From positions 4,676,501 through 4,740,500 of the forward strand of contig NZ_CP157874.1 of assembly GCF_040214835.1 (NCBI RefSeq): DNA of 64,000 nt, read 5' to 3'. This document shows positions 27,491 through 36,759 of this stretch, one piece after another (the stretch's first letter is position 1; each line of letters begins with the position of its first letter). The notes under the pieces were generated by a model. That model had not been told where the DNA came from, made no database searches, and saw nothing but the letters and a program-made list of their open reading frames with translations. The DNA comes from Pseudomonas asiatica. Its GTDB lineage: Bacteria > Pseudomonadota > Gammaproteobacteria > Pseudomonadales > Pseudomonadaceae. A program made the translations under genes and the position numbers.

Positions 27491-28514
27491 TCGCTCGTTG
27501 CCGTTGTTTGTCGCGACCGGGCTGGTCGGCCTCGCTGGCGGTTTTGCCGCCAGCAAGGTCGGCTGGCCTTTGCCGTGGATGGTCGGCTCGTTGCTGGCGA
27601 TCATCCTGGTACGCTGCCTGACACCCTGGCAGCTGCCGGAAATCCCCAATGGTCGCAAATGCGGGCAGTGGATCATCGGCATCGGTATCGGCCTGCACTT
27701 CACCCCGGCGGTGATCGAGCAGGTGGCCAGCCATTTCGCGCTGATCTTCTTCGGCGCGCTGTTCACCACCCTGTCCAGCGTGATCAGCGTATGGCTGTTG
27801 CGGCGCACCGGTGAAGACCGTGCCACGGCGTTCTTTGCCAGCATGCCGGGCGGTTCGGGGGAGATGGTCAACCTTGGCGCGCGCAACGGCGCGGTGCTCA
27901 GCCAGGTAGCGGCGGCGCAGAGCCTGCGCGTGCTGGCGGTAGTACTGTGCGTGCCGGCGCTGTTCAAGTTCCTGCTGGGTGACGGGGTACCGCTGAATCA
28001 CACCGGCAGTGTGAGCTGGGGCTGGCTGGCGCTGATTGCGCCGCTGGGCGTTGCCGTCGCCCTGCTCTGGCAGCGCTTGCGCCAGCCCAACCCGTGGCTG
28101 TTCGGGCCATTGCTGGTGGCAGCCACCGTGAGCCTGGCGGGCAACCTGCAGATAACCCTGCCCAATGGCGCCAGCCAGATCGGCCAGTGGTTGATCGGCA
28201 GTGGCCTGGCCTGCCACTTCAACCGCGCGTTCTTCCGCCGCGCACCGTCGTTCCTGGGGCGTACCCTGGTGGCCACGGCGTTGTGCATGGCGATTGCCGG
28301 CAGCGCCGCTTGGGTATTGAGCGTGATGACCGCACTGGATCTGCGCTCGCTGACATTGGGGATGATGCCGGGCGGAATTGCCGAGATGAGCCTGACGGCA
28401 GAGACCCTGCAACTGTCGGTGCCGCTGGTGACGGCGCTGCAGGTGATGCGCTTGTTGTTCGTGCTGTTTCTGGCAGAGCCGTTGTTCCGGGTGTGGAACA
28501 CCAACTCGGAATAA
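27483..28514 (+). CDS. AbrB-like (PF05145) integral membrane protein
   Basis: A 343-residue protein of the AbrB membrane family, often annotated as a putative ammonia monooxygenase or regulator. It has about ten hydrophobic segments and an internal duplication: GWPLPWMVGSLLAI with SMPGGSGEMVNLGARNGA in the first half and NPWLFGPLLVAATV with MMPGGIAEMSLTAE in the second. It is not a DNA-binding AbrB. The 8-bp overlap with tctA suggests a role in tricarboxylate transport, which is inference. Confidence 0.88.
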   Translation: MPDRSLPLFVATGLVGLAGGFAASKVGWPLPWMVGSLLAIILVRCLTPWQLPEIPNGRKCGQWIIGIGIGLHFTPAVIEQVASHFALIFFGALFTTLSSVISVWLLRRTGEDRATAFFASMPGGSGEMVNLGARNGAVLSQVAAAQSLRVLAVVLCVPALFKFLLGDGVPLNHTGSVSWGWLALIAPLGVAVALLWQRLRQPNPWLFGPLLVAATVSLAGNLQITLPNGASQIGQWLIGSGLACHFNRAFFRRAPSFLGRTLVATALCMAIAGSAAWVLSVMTALDLRSLTLGMMPGGIAEMSLTAETLQLSVPLVTALQVMRLLFVLFLAEPLFRVWNTNSE

Positions 28515-28521
28515 TCGCGTC

Positions 28522-28615
28522 GCCTGCTTCGCGGGCTTGCCCGCTCCCACAGGGATAGCACCTGCCTTGAGGGCGGTGCAGTACCTGTGGGAGCGGGTTC
28601 ACCCGCGAAGCAGGC
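28522..28615. repeat. REP pair (inverted)
   Basis: Perfectly matched outer arms GCCTGCTTCGCGGG and CCCGCGAAGCAGGC with the usual CCGCTCCCACAGG inner part, between the AbrB-like gene and the convergent ung. Confidence 0.88.
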
Positions 28616-28634
28616 AACGCGTTCTTTCAGGTGA

Positions 28635-29327
28635 TCACAACGGTGGCAACGCCCAGTTGATCGGCGCCAGCCCGCGCTGCTGTAGGAAACTGTTGGTCCG
28701 GCTGAAATGCCCGCACCCCAGGAACCCACGGTAAGCCGACAACGGCGATGGGTGCACCGATTTCAGCACCAGGTGCTTGGTCCCGTCGATCAGCTTCTGC
28801 TTGCTTTGCGCATGCGAGCCCCACAGCAGGAACACCACGTTCGGGCACTGCTCGCTGACCACCTGGATGACCCGGTCGGTAAAGAACTCCCAGCCCTTCT
28901 TGGCATGCGACGCGGCATTGGCGCGCTCCACGGTCATGGTCGTGTTGAGCAACAGCACGCCCTGCTCGGCCCAGCTCTGCAGGTAGCCATGGTTGGCAAT
29001 CGGGATGTTCAGGTCGCGCTGCAGCTCCTTGTAGATGTTGACCAGCGACGGTGGCGTGGCCACGCCCGGCTGCACCGAGAAGCACAGGCCATGCGCCTGG
29101 CCCGGCCCGTGGTACGGGTCCTGGCCGAGGATGACCACCTTCACCTGGTCCAGCGGCGTCGAGTTGAGCGCATTGAAGATCAGCGGCCCTGGCGGGTAGA
29201 TCTCTTTGCCGGCGGCGTACTCGCCGCGCAGGAACTCGCGCAGCTGATGCATGTAGGGCTGGTCGAATTCGGCGCGCAAGGCGGCCTTCCAGCTGGGTTC
29301 GAGTTTGATGCGATCGTCGTCAGTCAT
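28635..29327 (-). CDS. ung: Uracil-DNA glycosylase
   Basis: A 230-residue base-excision repair enzyme that removes uracil from DNA. The catalytic Asp is D70 in [17 protein letters not shown]. The leucine-loop motif [16 protein letters not shown] is near the C-terminus. The start at 29327 follows a GGAAGG ribosome site; the frame continues open far upstream only because it runs antisense to the next gene. Confidence 0.98.
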   Translation of the reverse strand: MTDDDRIKLEPSWKAALRAEFDQPYMHQLREFLRGEYAAGKEIYPPGPLIFNALNSTPLDQVKVVILGQDPYHGPGQAHGLCFSVQPGVATPPSLVNIYKELQRDLNIPIANHGYLQSWAEQGVLLLNTTMTVERANAASHAKKGWEFFTDRVIQVVSEQCPNVVFLLWGSHAQSKQKLIDGTKHLVLKSVHPSPLSAYRGFLGCGHFSRTNSFLQQRGLAPINWALPPL

Positions 29328-29453
29328 GGGGCCTTCCATAAACAATGGCGCGACACTAGGTAAGCCCTTCCCGCTTGTCAAACGATCCGACCGACGACCG
29401 GCATGTTCGGCCAGGCAAGCCATACTTGTCCGATGACTTGCGCGAGGTAGTCC

Positions 29454-30560
29454 ATGACCATTCACTGCGAGGTACTCACCGGCGCCGATGGCGCCCGCAT
29501 CGGCATCGCCACCCTGGATGCGCCCAAGGCGCTCAATGCCCTGAACCTGCCGATGATCGAGGTATTGGGCGAACAGTTGCACGCCTGGGCTCGCGACCCA
29601 GGGATCGTCTGCGTGCTGCTGCGCGGCAACGGTGCCAAGGCCTTCTGTGCCGGCGGTGATGTGCGTGCGCTGGTGCAAGCCTGCCGCGACCACCCCGGCA
29701 GCGTACCCCCGCTGGCCGCCACCTTCTTCGCCGCAGAATATCGCCTGGACTTTGCCCTGCACATCTATCCCAAGCCGCTGCTGTGCTGGGGGCACGGGCA
29801 TGTGCTGGGCGGCGGCATGGGCCTGCTGCAGGGCGCCAATGTACGTATCGTCACCCCCAGCAGTCGGCTGGCCATGCCGGAAATCAGCATCGGCCTGTAC
29901 CCGGACGTGGGCGCCAGCTGGTTCCTTGCCCGCCTGCCGGGCAAGCTGGGGTTGTTCCTCGGCCTGACAGGCGCGCCGATCAATGCCCACGACGCCTTGG
30001 ACCTGGGCCTGGCCGACCGCTTTCTGGGTGAGTACCAGCAAGAGGCGCTGATCGAAGAACTGCTGCAACTGAACTGGCAGGAACAGACTGCCCTGCAACT
30101 GAACAGCCTGCTCAAGGCCGAACAGCACCGCGCCTGCGCCGAGTTGCCCGATGCCCAGTGGCTGCCGCGGCGACAGGTAATCGATCAATTGCTCGATGTG
30201 GCCGACGCAGCCGCCGCCTGGCGTGCGCTGGAGGGGCTCAAGCACCACGACGACCCGCTGCTGGCAGATGCCGGCCAACGGTTGCATGAAGGTTGCCCGC
30301 TGACCGCACACCTGGTGTGGGAACAGATCCGCCGGGCACGCCACCTGTCGTTGGCGCAGGTGTTTCAGATGGAGTACAGCATGAGCCTGAACTGCTGCCG
30401 CCACCCGGAATTCAGCGAAGGCGTGCGTGCGCGCTTGCTGGACAAGGACAACCAGCCGCACTGGCACTGGCCCGATGTGGCGCAAGTGCCGGCGGCGGTG
30501 GTGGAGGCGCATTTTGCCAAGGTGTGGGAGGGGCGGCATCCGCTGGCGGATCTCGGGTAG
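29454..30560 (+). CDS. Enoyl-CoA hydratase/isomerase family protein, HIBYL-CoA hydrolase-like
   Basis: A 368-residue crotonase-fold enzyme. The length and the ECH_2-type C-terminal extension match 3-hydroxyisobutyryl-CoA hydrolases of valine breakdown more than 260-residue hydratases. The oxyanion-hole region is [19 protein letters not shown], followed by the acidic active-site segment [18 protein letters not shown]. It is divergent from ung and has no valine-pathway neighbours, so the exact substrate is open. Confidence 0.88.
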   Translation: MTIHCEVLTGADGARIGIATLDAPKALNALNLPMIEVLGEQLHAWARDPGIVCVLLRGNGAKAFCAGGDVRALVQACRDHPGSVPPLAATFFAAEYRLDFALHIYPKPLLCWGHGHVLGGGMGLLQGANVRIVTPSSRLAMPEISIGLYPDVGASWFLARLPGKLGLFLGLTGAPINAHDALDLGLADRFLGEYQQEALIEELLQLNWQEQTALQLNSLLKAEQHRACAELPDAQWLPRRQVIDQLLDVADAAAAWRALEGLKHHDDPLLADAGQRLHEGCPLTAHLVWEQIRRARHLSLAQVFQMEYSMSLNCCRHPEFSEGVRARLLDKDNQPHWHWPDVAQVPAAVVEAHFAKVWEGRHPLADLG

Positions 30561-30572
30561 CTTCGAGAAGTT

Positions 30573-30675
30573 GGGGCTGCCTTGCAGCCCATCGCGACAC
30601 AAGGCCGCTCCTACAAGCGGATCGCGGTCCCCTGTGGGAGCGGCCTTGCGTCGCGAAAGGGGCGCACCGCGCCCC
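30573..30675. repeat. REP pair of the CGACACAAGGCCGCTCC type
   Basis: Left arm GGGGCTGCCTTGCAGCCC then TCGCGACACAAGGCCGCTCC; right arm GAGCGGCCTTGCGTCGCGA with GGGGCGCACCGCGCCCC. Each arm carries its own small hairpin. It lies between two convergent genes. Confidence 0.85.
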
Positions 30676-30690
30676 CGATTTTCAATTCAC

Positions 30691-31143
30691 CTACCGCTGC
30701 CAGTTCCCTCCTTGCCCATGCCCACGCCGCCCGTCCCCGCGCCGGTCACCATCCCCCCGCCCGTTGGAGTGCCAACGGTCATTCTGCTGGTAGCGCTGGC
30801 TGCCACCGCGATAATCATGACGGTCCCGGTCGCGCCCATAGTCATACCGCTGGCGGTTGCCATAGTCATAGCGTGGGTTGCCATGCCACTGCTTCATCCC
30901 CGGCTGTGGATGAGACCGGTAGTGAGGCGCTGGCGCCGAGCGGTAGTAGTAGCGCGGCGCCGGCTGGTAGTAATAGCGCTGTTGCGGCGTTACGTAATAG
31001 CGGTCATAGCGGTAATAATCTGGTGATACATAACGGTCGGAGTAGTAGTGGTCCGACCGGTAATAGCCCCCGCTCTCGTAGTACGGAACGCAGGCGGAAG
31101 TCATCAGCCCCAGCAGGGCGATCAACAGGATTCGATAGGACAT
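30691..31143 (-). CDS. Tyr/Arg/Gly-rich lipoprotein of unknown function
   Basis: A 150-residue protein with signal peptide and lipobox (LLGLMTSAC). The mature part is low-complexity: the first half is dominated by Tyr with Ser, Asp and Arg (SDRYVSPDYYRYDRYYV), the second by Arg, Gly, Asp and Gln (RRGDGRRGHGQGGNW). Such composition suggests a disordered, possibly nucleic-acid- or polysaccharide-binding surface protein. Start at 31143 has GGAGG upstream. I recognise no family. Confidence 0.78.
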   Translation of the reverse strand: MSYRILLIALLGLMTSACVPYYESGGYYRSDHYYSDRYVSPDYYRYDRYYVTPQQRYYYQPAPRYYYRSAPAPHYRSHPQPGMKQWHGNPRYDYGNRQRYDYGRDRDRHDYRGGSQRYQQNDRWHSNGRGDGDRRGDGRRGHGQGGNWQR

Positions 31144-31286
31144 GGCGGCCTCCTGGACCGCTGGAGTGCCCGAACAGCGGCGCTGGCGAGCATCGATGCG
31201 AAATGCGATCATCGACATTGAATAAGACAGTGCCGCCAAGGTGCAGTGCCATTTCTGCAACAATTTGATACAGGTGAGCGGCAGCC

Positions 31287-31499
31287 ATGCCCGACAACCA
31301 GCACTGCCCCGCTTGTGGCGCCCTCAACCAGTGCAGCCTGGCCGACCCGCTCCGGGCCACCCAGGCCTGCTGGTGTTACAGCGTGACCATCGACCCTGCC
31401 GTGCTCGAGGCCCTGCCCGCCGATCTGCGAGACAAAGCCTGCCTGTGCCCGCGCTGCGCCGCCGTCGAAGAACAACTTCGCTCCCCCGCCTCCGACTGA
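31287..31499 (+). CDS. Small cysteine-rich CWC-family protein
   Basis: A 70-residue protein with two CPxC-type pairs (CPACG near residue 7, CPRC near residue 54) and the central motif ACWCYS that defines the cysteine-rich CWC family. Four or more cysteines suggest a zinc site. It ends 9 bp before rsuA in the same direction and is likely co-transcribed. Function unknown. Confidence 0.82.
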   Translation: MPDNQHCPACGALNQCSLADPLRATQACWCYSVTIDPAVLEALPADLRDKACLCPRCAAVEEQLRSPASD

Positions 31500-31508
31500 C
31501 CGTTTGCC

Positions 31509-32201
31509 ATGCGCCTCGACCGTTTCCTCGCCAACCTGCCCAGCCACAACCGCCAGCAAGTCCGCCTGATGCTGGCGCAACGCCGCGTGCGGGTGGATGG
31601 CCAGGTGGTCAGCGACCCGCTGGCCGAGGTGCGTGAATTCAGCCGGGTGGAGCTGGACAACCAGCTGCTGCAGGCTGGCCGCCCGGCGCGCTACCTGATG
31701 CTGCACAAGCCCGCTGGCTGCGTAAGCGCCACCCAGGACCCGCAACACCGCACCGTGCTCGACCTGCTGCCAGCCGCGTTGCGTGAGGACCTGCACATTG
31801 CCGGGCGCCTGGACTTCAACACCACCGGCCTGATGATCCTGACCAACGATGGCCAATGGTCACGGCGGCTTACCCAACCCGCGACCAAGCTGCCCAAGCA
31901 CTACCTGGTGGAAACCGAGGACGAGATTGGCGAGCACTATGTGGCCAAGTTCCTGGAGGGCTTCTACTTCGCCTTCGAAGACCTCACCACCCTGCCCGCC
32001 CAACTGGACATCCTCGGGCCGCGCCAGGCGCGGCTGGCAATCGTCGAAGGGCGCTATCACCAGGTGAAGCGCATGTTCGGCCATTTCGACAACAAGGTGG
32101 TGGGGTTGCATCGGGAGAGCATGGGGGCGATCCGGCTGGACCCGGGGTTGGCGCCAGGGGCGTTTCGTGAGCTGACGGCGGATGAAATAGCCACGGTCTA
32201 G
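31509..32201 (+). CDS. rsuA: 16S rRNA pseudouridine(516) synthase RsuA
   Basis: A 230-residue pseudouridine synthase. The N-terminal S4 domain begins MRLDRFLANLPSHNRQQVR. The catalytic Asp lies in IAGRLDFNTTGLMILTNDG, and the family segment LAIVEGRYHQVKRMFGHFDN follows. Length and motifs fit RsuA better than RluE or RluB. It is encoded directly after the CWC protein. Confidence 0.93.
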   Translation: MRLDRFLANLPSHNRQQVRLMLAQRRVRVDGQVVSDPLAEVREFSRVELDNQLLQAGRPARYLMLHKPAGCVSATQDPQHRTVLDLLPAALREDLHIAGRLDFNTTGLMILTNDGQWSRRLTQPATKLPKHYLVETEDEIGEHYVAKFLEGFYFAFEDLTTLPAQLDILGPRQARLAIVEGRYHQVKRMFGHFDNKVVGLHRESMGAIRLDPGLAPGAFRELTADEIATV

Positions 32202-32206
32202 GTTGG

Positions 32207-32314
32207 CTGTTCCGGCCTCTTCGCGGGCTCGCCCGCTCCCACTGGTACACCACAGGCCTCCGGGCTGGAGTTACCCCTGTGGGAGCGGGCGAGCCCGCGA
32301 AGAGGCCGGAACAG
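32207..32314. repeat. REP pair (inverted)
   Basis: Arms built on CTCTTCGCGGGCTCGCCCGC and its complement, immediately after the rsuA stop. Confidence 0.86.
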
Positions 32315-32649
32315 ACAGATCAGGGTCGTCATACGACCGCTCAGCGACAAAAGTCACATTTTCCCCCGAACGGCACTTGCGGGATCCCCGACCCACTGCT
32401 TGAATCCAAATCGTCAGTCTGCATGTGACTACCAAGTCACACCCGCAGTCGAAGACACCTTTTGCCGGCCACCCAGGGCCTTGATGCCTTGGGGCACGGC
32501 AAATTGCCCGCCAAAAACAATACCGTCGACGCAAGTGCCAAGGATCGACACAGGGCCCCCCGGTATCTCTTCAGGCAAATGCCTACCTGTCATAAAGAAC
32601 GTGCACCCTAGGTGACGCGAATACCCTTTTTGCGCCAGGAGTCGATGAC
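32315..32649. other. phaG: phaG upstream region without a gene
   Basis: A 335-bp non-coding stretch before phaG, less GC-rich than the flanks. It holds a sigma-54-like GGGCAC...TTGC at 32492-32507, but the GG-to-GC gap is 11 rather than 10 bp, so I do not call it a promoter. CAGGAG at 32635-32640 serves as ribosome site for the ATG at 32650. The region probably carries the nutrient-responsive phaG promoter. Confidence 0.5.
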
Positions 32650-33537
32650 ATGAGGCCAGAAATCGCTGTACTTGATATCCAAGGTCAGTATCGGGTTTAC
32701 ACGGAGTTCTATCGCGCGGATGCGGCCGAGAATACGATCATTTTGATCAATGGCTCGCTGGCCACCACGGCCTCGTTCGCACAGACGGTACGTAACCTGC
32801 ACCCGCAGTTCAACGTAGTACTGTTCGACCAGCCATACGCGGGCAAATCCAAGCCGCACAATCGCCAGGAACGCTTTATCAGCAAGGAGACCGAAGCGCA
32901 TATTCTCCTCGAGCTGATCGAGCACTTCCAGGCAGACCACGTGATGTCGTTCTCGTGGGGTGGCGCAAGTACGCTGCTGGCGCTGGCGCACCAGCCGCGG
33001 GGCGTGAAGAAGGCAGTGGTGAGTTCTTTCTCGCCGGTGATCAACGAACCGATGCGGGACTACCTGGACCGTGGTTGCCAGTACCTGGCCGCCTGCGACC
33101 GCTATCAGGTCGGTAACCTGGTCAACGACACCATCGGCAAGCACCTGCCGTCACTGTTCAAGCGCTTCAACTACCGCCACGTCAGCAGCCTGGACAGCCA
33201 CGAGTACGCGCAGATGCACTTCCACATCAACGAGGTGCTGCAACATGACCTGGAGCGGGCGCTGGATGGTGCACGCAATATCGACATCCCGGTGCTGTTC
33301 ATCAACGGCGACCGTGACGAGTACACCACGGTCGAAGATGCGCGGCAGTTCAGCAAGCACGTGGGTCGCAGCCACTTCAGCGTGATCCGCGATGCAGGCC
33401 ACTTCCTGGACATGGAAAACAAGACCGCTTGCGAGAACACCCGCAGCGTCATGCTGGGGTTCCTGAAGCCAACCATGCGTGAACCTCGTCAACGTTACCA
33501 GCCGGTAAAACAGGGGCAGCATGCATTGGCCATCTGA
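32650..33537 (+). CDS. phaG: (R)-3-hydroxydecanoyl-ACP:CoA transacylase PhaG
   Basis: A 295-residue alpha/beta-hydrolase-fold enzyme. It takes 3-hydroxyacyl groups from fatty-acid synthesis (ACP-bound) towards CoA, feeding medium-chain-length polyhydroxyalkanoate synthesis from sugars; later work favours a thioesterase role with a partner CoA ligase. Opening MRPEIAVLDIQGQYRVYTEF and the rest agree closely with P. putida PhaG as I remember it. Likely triad: S102 in MSFSWGGAST, D223 in GDRDEY, H251 in DAGHFLD. The ATG at 32650 is used because the ATG at 32645 hits a stop at once. Confidence 0.95.
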   Translation: MRPEIAVLDIQGQYRVYTEFYRADAAENTIILINGSLATTASFAQTVRNLHPQFNVVLFDQPYAGKSKPHNRQERFISKETEAHILLELIEHFQADHVMSFSWGGASTLLALAHQPRGVKKAVVSSFSPVINEPMRDYLDRGCQYLAACDRYQVGNLVNDTIGKHLPSLFKRFNYRHVSSLDSHEYAQMHFHINEVLQHDLERALDGARNIDIPVLFINGDRDEYTTVEDARQFSKHVGRSHFSVIRDAGHFLDMENKTACENTRSVMLGFLKPTMREPRQRYQPVKQGQHALAI

Positions 33538-33648
33538 GCAGCTCGGCGTCCTGTGGATGAGACCCGCAAGCCAGGGGGCGCCGACAAGCTTTTTTATAAC
33601 TTGGGCTTCTAATTCGTTGAGGGTTCTGGTAAAAAGTGCTGCGCAAAC

Positions 33649-33722
33649 GCGGGTATAGTTTAGTGGCAAAACGAAAGCTTCCCAAGCTTTAGTTGAGGGT
33701 TCGATTCCCTCTACCCGCTCCA
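33649..33722 (+). tRNA. tRNA-Gly (anticodon CCC)
   Basis: A 74-nt cloverleaf including encoded CCA: acceptor GCGGGTA pairs with TACCCGC; the anticodon stem AAAGC/GCTTT encloses the loop TTCCCAA, giving anticodon CCC for glycine codon GGG. The T arm GAGGG-TTCGATT-CCCTC is intact. It lies between phaG and a sulP gene. Confidence 0.96.
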
Positions 33723-33764
33723 CATCGCATTCCCGCATGGCGTTCCCGCAACGTCATCGCTGTC

Positions 33765-33788
33765 AAAAGGAGCCCAGGCTCCTTTTTT
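33765..33788 (+). terminator. Intrinsic terminator after tRNA-Gly
   Basis: AAAAGGAGC, loop CCAG, GCTCCTTTT followed by more T. The strong stem and U-tract lie about 43 bp after the tRNA 3' end. Confidence 0.9.
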
Positions 33789-33885
33789 CGTTTCTCCCCT
33801 CCCTTTGACCTGCCCCATGGCCATTTGCCGGCCGATCCGCTTCAATGCGTGGATGGATTCGTGAAGCATTTCGAAAGGACGACGC

Positions 33886-35616
33886 ATGTTTCTCTCCCGC
33901 TGGCTACCGGGCCTTGCCAACCTGCTGCACTACCGCCGCGAGTGGTTCCACGCCGACCTGCAGGCCGGCCTCTCGGTGGCGGCGATCCAGATTCCCATTG
34001 CCATCGCCTACGCGCAGATCGTCGGCCTGCCGCCGCAGTACGGCCTGTACGCCTGTGTGCTGCCGATGATGGTCTACGCCCTGATCGGCAGCTCGCGCCA
34101 GTTGATGGTAGGCCCTGACGCCGCCACCTGCGCGATGATCGCCGGCGCCGTGGCGCCGTTGGCCATGGGCGAGCCGCACCGCATTGCCGAACTGTCGGTG
34201 ATCGTCACCTTGCTGGTCGGGGTAATGCTGATCGCGGCCGGGGTGGCCCGGGCCGGGTTCATCGCCAGCTTCTTCTCGCGGCCGATCCTGATCGGCTATC
34301 TCAACGGTATCGGCCTGAGCCTGATCGCCGGGCAGTTGTCCAAGGTGGTGGGGTTCAAGATCGAGGGCGACGGCTTCATCCTCAGCCTGATCAACTTCTT
34401 CCAGCGCCTGGGGGAAATCCACTGGGTGACGCTGCTCATCGGCCTCGCCGCACTGGGCCTGCTGATCTGGCTGCCACGGCGCTACCCCCGCCTGCCCGCG
34501 GCGCTAACGGTAGTGGCGTTGTTCATGCTGCTGGTCGGCCTGCTCGGCCTCGACCGCTTCGGCGTCGCCATTCTCGGCCCGGTGCCTGCCGGCATCCCGC
34601 AGCTGGCCTGGCCACACAGTAACCTGACAGAAATGAAAAGCCTGCTGCGCGACGCCCTGGGTATCGCCACCGTCAGCTTCTGCAGCGCCATGCTCACCGC
34701 ACGCAGCTTTGCCGCCCGGCACGGCTACGCGATCAACGCCAACCACGAATTCGTCGCCCTGGGCGTAAGCAACCTGGCTGCCGGCGTTTCCCAGGGTTTT
34801 GCCATCAGCGGCGCAGACTCGCGCACGGCGGTCAACGACATGGTCGGTGGCAAGAGCCAGCTGGTGGGCATCATCGCCGCGCTGGTCATCGCCCTGATCC
34901 TGCTGTTCTTCACCGCACCGATGGCGTGGATCCCGCAGGCCGCGCTGGGCGCCGTGCTGCTGATGGCCGGCTGGGGGCTGATCGACATCAAGTCGCTGGG
35001 GCACATTCGCCGCCTGAGCCGCTTCGAGTTCTGGCTGTGCCTGCTGACCACGGTCGGCGTGCTGAGCCTGGGCGTACTGCCCGGTATCGTGTTTGCCGTG
35101 ACCCTGGCGATCCTGCGCCTGCTGTACAGCATCTATCAGCCCACCGATGCGGTGCTGGGCTGGCTGCCGGGCACCGAAGGCCAGGTGGACATCCGCAAAC
35201 ACAAGGATGCCCGCACCGTGCCAGGCCTGGTGGTGTACCGCTTCGACGACGCGATCCTGTTCTTCAACGCCGACTACTTCAAGATGCGCCTGCTCGAGGC
35301 GGTGCAGAGCCAGGACCAGCCCAAGGCCGTGCTGTTCGATGCCGAAGCGGTAACCAGCATCGACGTCAGCGGTATCGCCGCCCTGCGCGAAGTGCGCGAC
35401 ACCCTGGCCGCCCAGGGCATCTTCTTCGCCATCGCCCGCGCCCGCGGCACCTTCCTGCGCATGCTGGTGCGCTCGGGGATGGCCCGCGAGATGGAAGACA
35501 AACTGCTGTTCGGCTCGGTGCGGGCGGGCATTCGCGCCTATCGGGTTTGGCGTAACAGGAGTCGCAGTGAGAGGACACCTGCACAAGTTCAGGATCCGAC
35601 GCAGGTCCCTTTGTAG
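33886..35616 (+). CDS. SulP/SLC26-family anion transporter with STAS domain
   Basis: A 576-residue inner-membrane transporter. The N-terminal part has the SulP signature region AIAYAQIVGLPPQYGLYACV and about 12-14 membrane segments to residue 420. A cytoplasmic STAS domain (about 435-545) holds AVLFDAEAVTSIDVSGIAAL. Substrate could be sulfate, bicarbonate or a dicarboxylate; sequence alone does not decide. It lies downstream of the tRNA-Gly terminator and is convergent with the glpQ-like gene. Confidence 0.92.
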   Translation: MFLSRWLPGLANLLHYRREWFHADLQAGLSVAAIQIPIAIAYAQIVGLPPQYGLYACVLPMMVYALIGSSRQLMVGPDAATCAMIAGAVAPLAMGEPHRIAELSVIVTLLVGVMLIAAGVARAGFIASFFSRPILIGYLNGIGLSLIAGQLSKVVGFKIEGDGFILSLINFFQRLGEIHWVTLLIGLAALGLLIWLPRRYPRLPAALTVVALFMLLVGLLGLDRFGVAILGPVPAGIPQLAWPHSNLTEMKSLLRDALGIATVSFCSAMLTARSFAARHGYAINANHEFVALGVSNLAAGVSQGFAISGADSRTAVNDMVGGKSQLVGIIAALVIALILLFFTAPMAWIPQAALGAVLLMAGWGLIDIKSLGHIRRLSRFEFWLCLLTTVGVLSLGVLPGIVFAVTLAILRLLYSIYQPTDAVLGWLPGTEGQVDIRKHKDARTVPGLVVYRFDDAILFFNADYFKMRLLEAVQSQDQPKAVLFDAEAVTSIDVSGIAALREVRDTLAAQGIFFAIARARGTFLRMLVRSGMAREMEDKLLFGSVRAGIRAYRVWRNRSRSERTPAQVQDPTQVPL

Positions 35617-35647
35617 GAGCAACCTAGTGCCAGTACGCATGCATTCA

Positions 35648-36715
35648 TCAGTATCCCAACCTCTCCAGCATCACCACCTCAGGCTCCGCCGGACGCTGAT
35701 AGAACCGTAGCAACGCCCCCGTGCGGTTGGTAAAGATCCCGTCGACACCCGCCTTCATCGCCTTGTCGAAGTCCACCGGTTCGTCGAGGGTGTACGCATG
35801 CACCAGCAAATCCCGCGCCTGGCTGGCCTGGTTCATCCAGGGCTGGATCAGGTCGGCATAGCTCTGTTCGCCCAGATGAGTGCGCATGGCAGAAGGCCCC
35901 GTACCGACCGCACCGCCCTGCCTGGCCTGATCGAGCCAGCGCAGGAATTCTGCCTGGTCCTTCGGCTGCTGACGGGCATAGAACGCGGCCTTGTCGGTTT
36001 CACCCGAGTCAGCGAAATCCTGCCCGGAAGCGGGCTCGATGGTTTTTGTCCCCACCCACAGCAGGAGTACCTTCGGCACCTGCGGCATTGCCTCGTGCAG
36101 CAACGCCAGGCTGTTGCGGTCGAAGGTCTGCAACACCACACGGCCTGGCCGGTCGAGCCAGCCGCGGGCTGCGAGGCGCGCCTTCAGGTCCTGCTCGATA
36201 CCCGGGAACTGCTTGGGGACCTTGGTCTCGATGTACAACCCGGGGTGCCGCTCGGGGTTGCCTTCAGCGATGTCGATGACCTCGTCCAGGGTGAGGATCG
36301 GCAGTTTGCGGAAAGAAGCCCGGGCGCGCGCCGGGTAGGCCTGGTTGAACCAGCTGCCAGCATCCAGCGACTTCAGTTCGGCGAGCGTGAAGGCGCTGAC
36401 CGGGCTGTCCTTTCGCTCCGGGAAGCGCTCGGCGACATCGCTGGTACGCGACAGCACATCGTCATGGACCACCACCAGCACGCCGTCACTGCTGCGTTGC
36501 AGGTCGAGTTCCAGGTAGTCGGCGCCCTGGTCGCGGGCCAGCAGGTATGCTGGGGTGGTGGATTCCGGGGCATCGTACGAGGCGCCGCGGTGGGCGATCA
36601 CCGCCGGGTGCGCAATGCCGTGGGCGGTGGCCAGGGCCTTGCCATTGCTGGCGGAAGCGGCCGATACAGTGAGCAAAGCGGTCAAAGCCAAGAAACTGAA
36701 CATGGGATTGCGCAT
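35648..36715 (-). CDS. glpQ: Periplasmic glycerophosphodiester phosphodiesterase
   Basis: A 355-residue GDPD-family enzyme that hydrolyses glycerophosphodiesters to glycerol 3-phosphate and alcohol. Signal peptide at about 1-23, then the active-site motif VIAHRGASYDAPESTTPAY with H42, and YLELDLQRSSDG followed by VVHDDVLSRTSD. The C-terminus GVDGIFTNRTGALLRFY is typical of GlpQ. The start at 36715 has AAGGAC upstream; the frame is open further but crosses a REP element. Confidence 0.93.
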   Translation of the reverse strand: MRNPMFSFLALTALLTVSAASASNGKALATAHGIAHPAVIAHRGASYDAPESTTPAYLLARDQGADYLELDLQRSSDGVLVVVHDDVLSRTSDVAERFPERKDSPVSAFTLAELKSLDAGSWFNQAYPARARASFRKLPILTLDEVIDIAEGNPERHPGLYIETKVPKQFPGIEQDLKARLAARGWLDRPGRVVLQTFDRNSLALLHEAMPQVPKVLLLWVGTKTIEPASGQDFADSGETDKAAFYARQQPKDQAEFLRWLDQARQGGAVGTGPSAMRTHLGEQSYADLIQPWMNQASQARDLLVHAYTLDEPVDFDKAMKAGVDGIFTNRTGALLRFYQRPAEPEVVMLERLGY

Positions 36716-36759
36716 GGATAAGTCCTTTATCGTTCTGTGAACCTTGCGCTGCCTGTTCT

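Noticed and set aside
25391..27967. An 858-codon minus-strand frame
   Set aside because: It is antisense to tctB, tctA and part of the AbrB-like gene, rich in His, Gln and Gly as expected for shadow frames.
28635..30602. A long minus-strand frame extending ung
   Set aside because: Ung is complete from 29327 with a ribosome site. The extension is antisense to the crotonase-fold gene and has a composition unlike protein.
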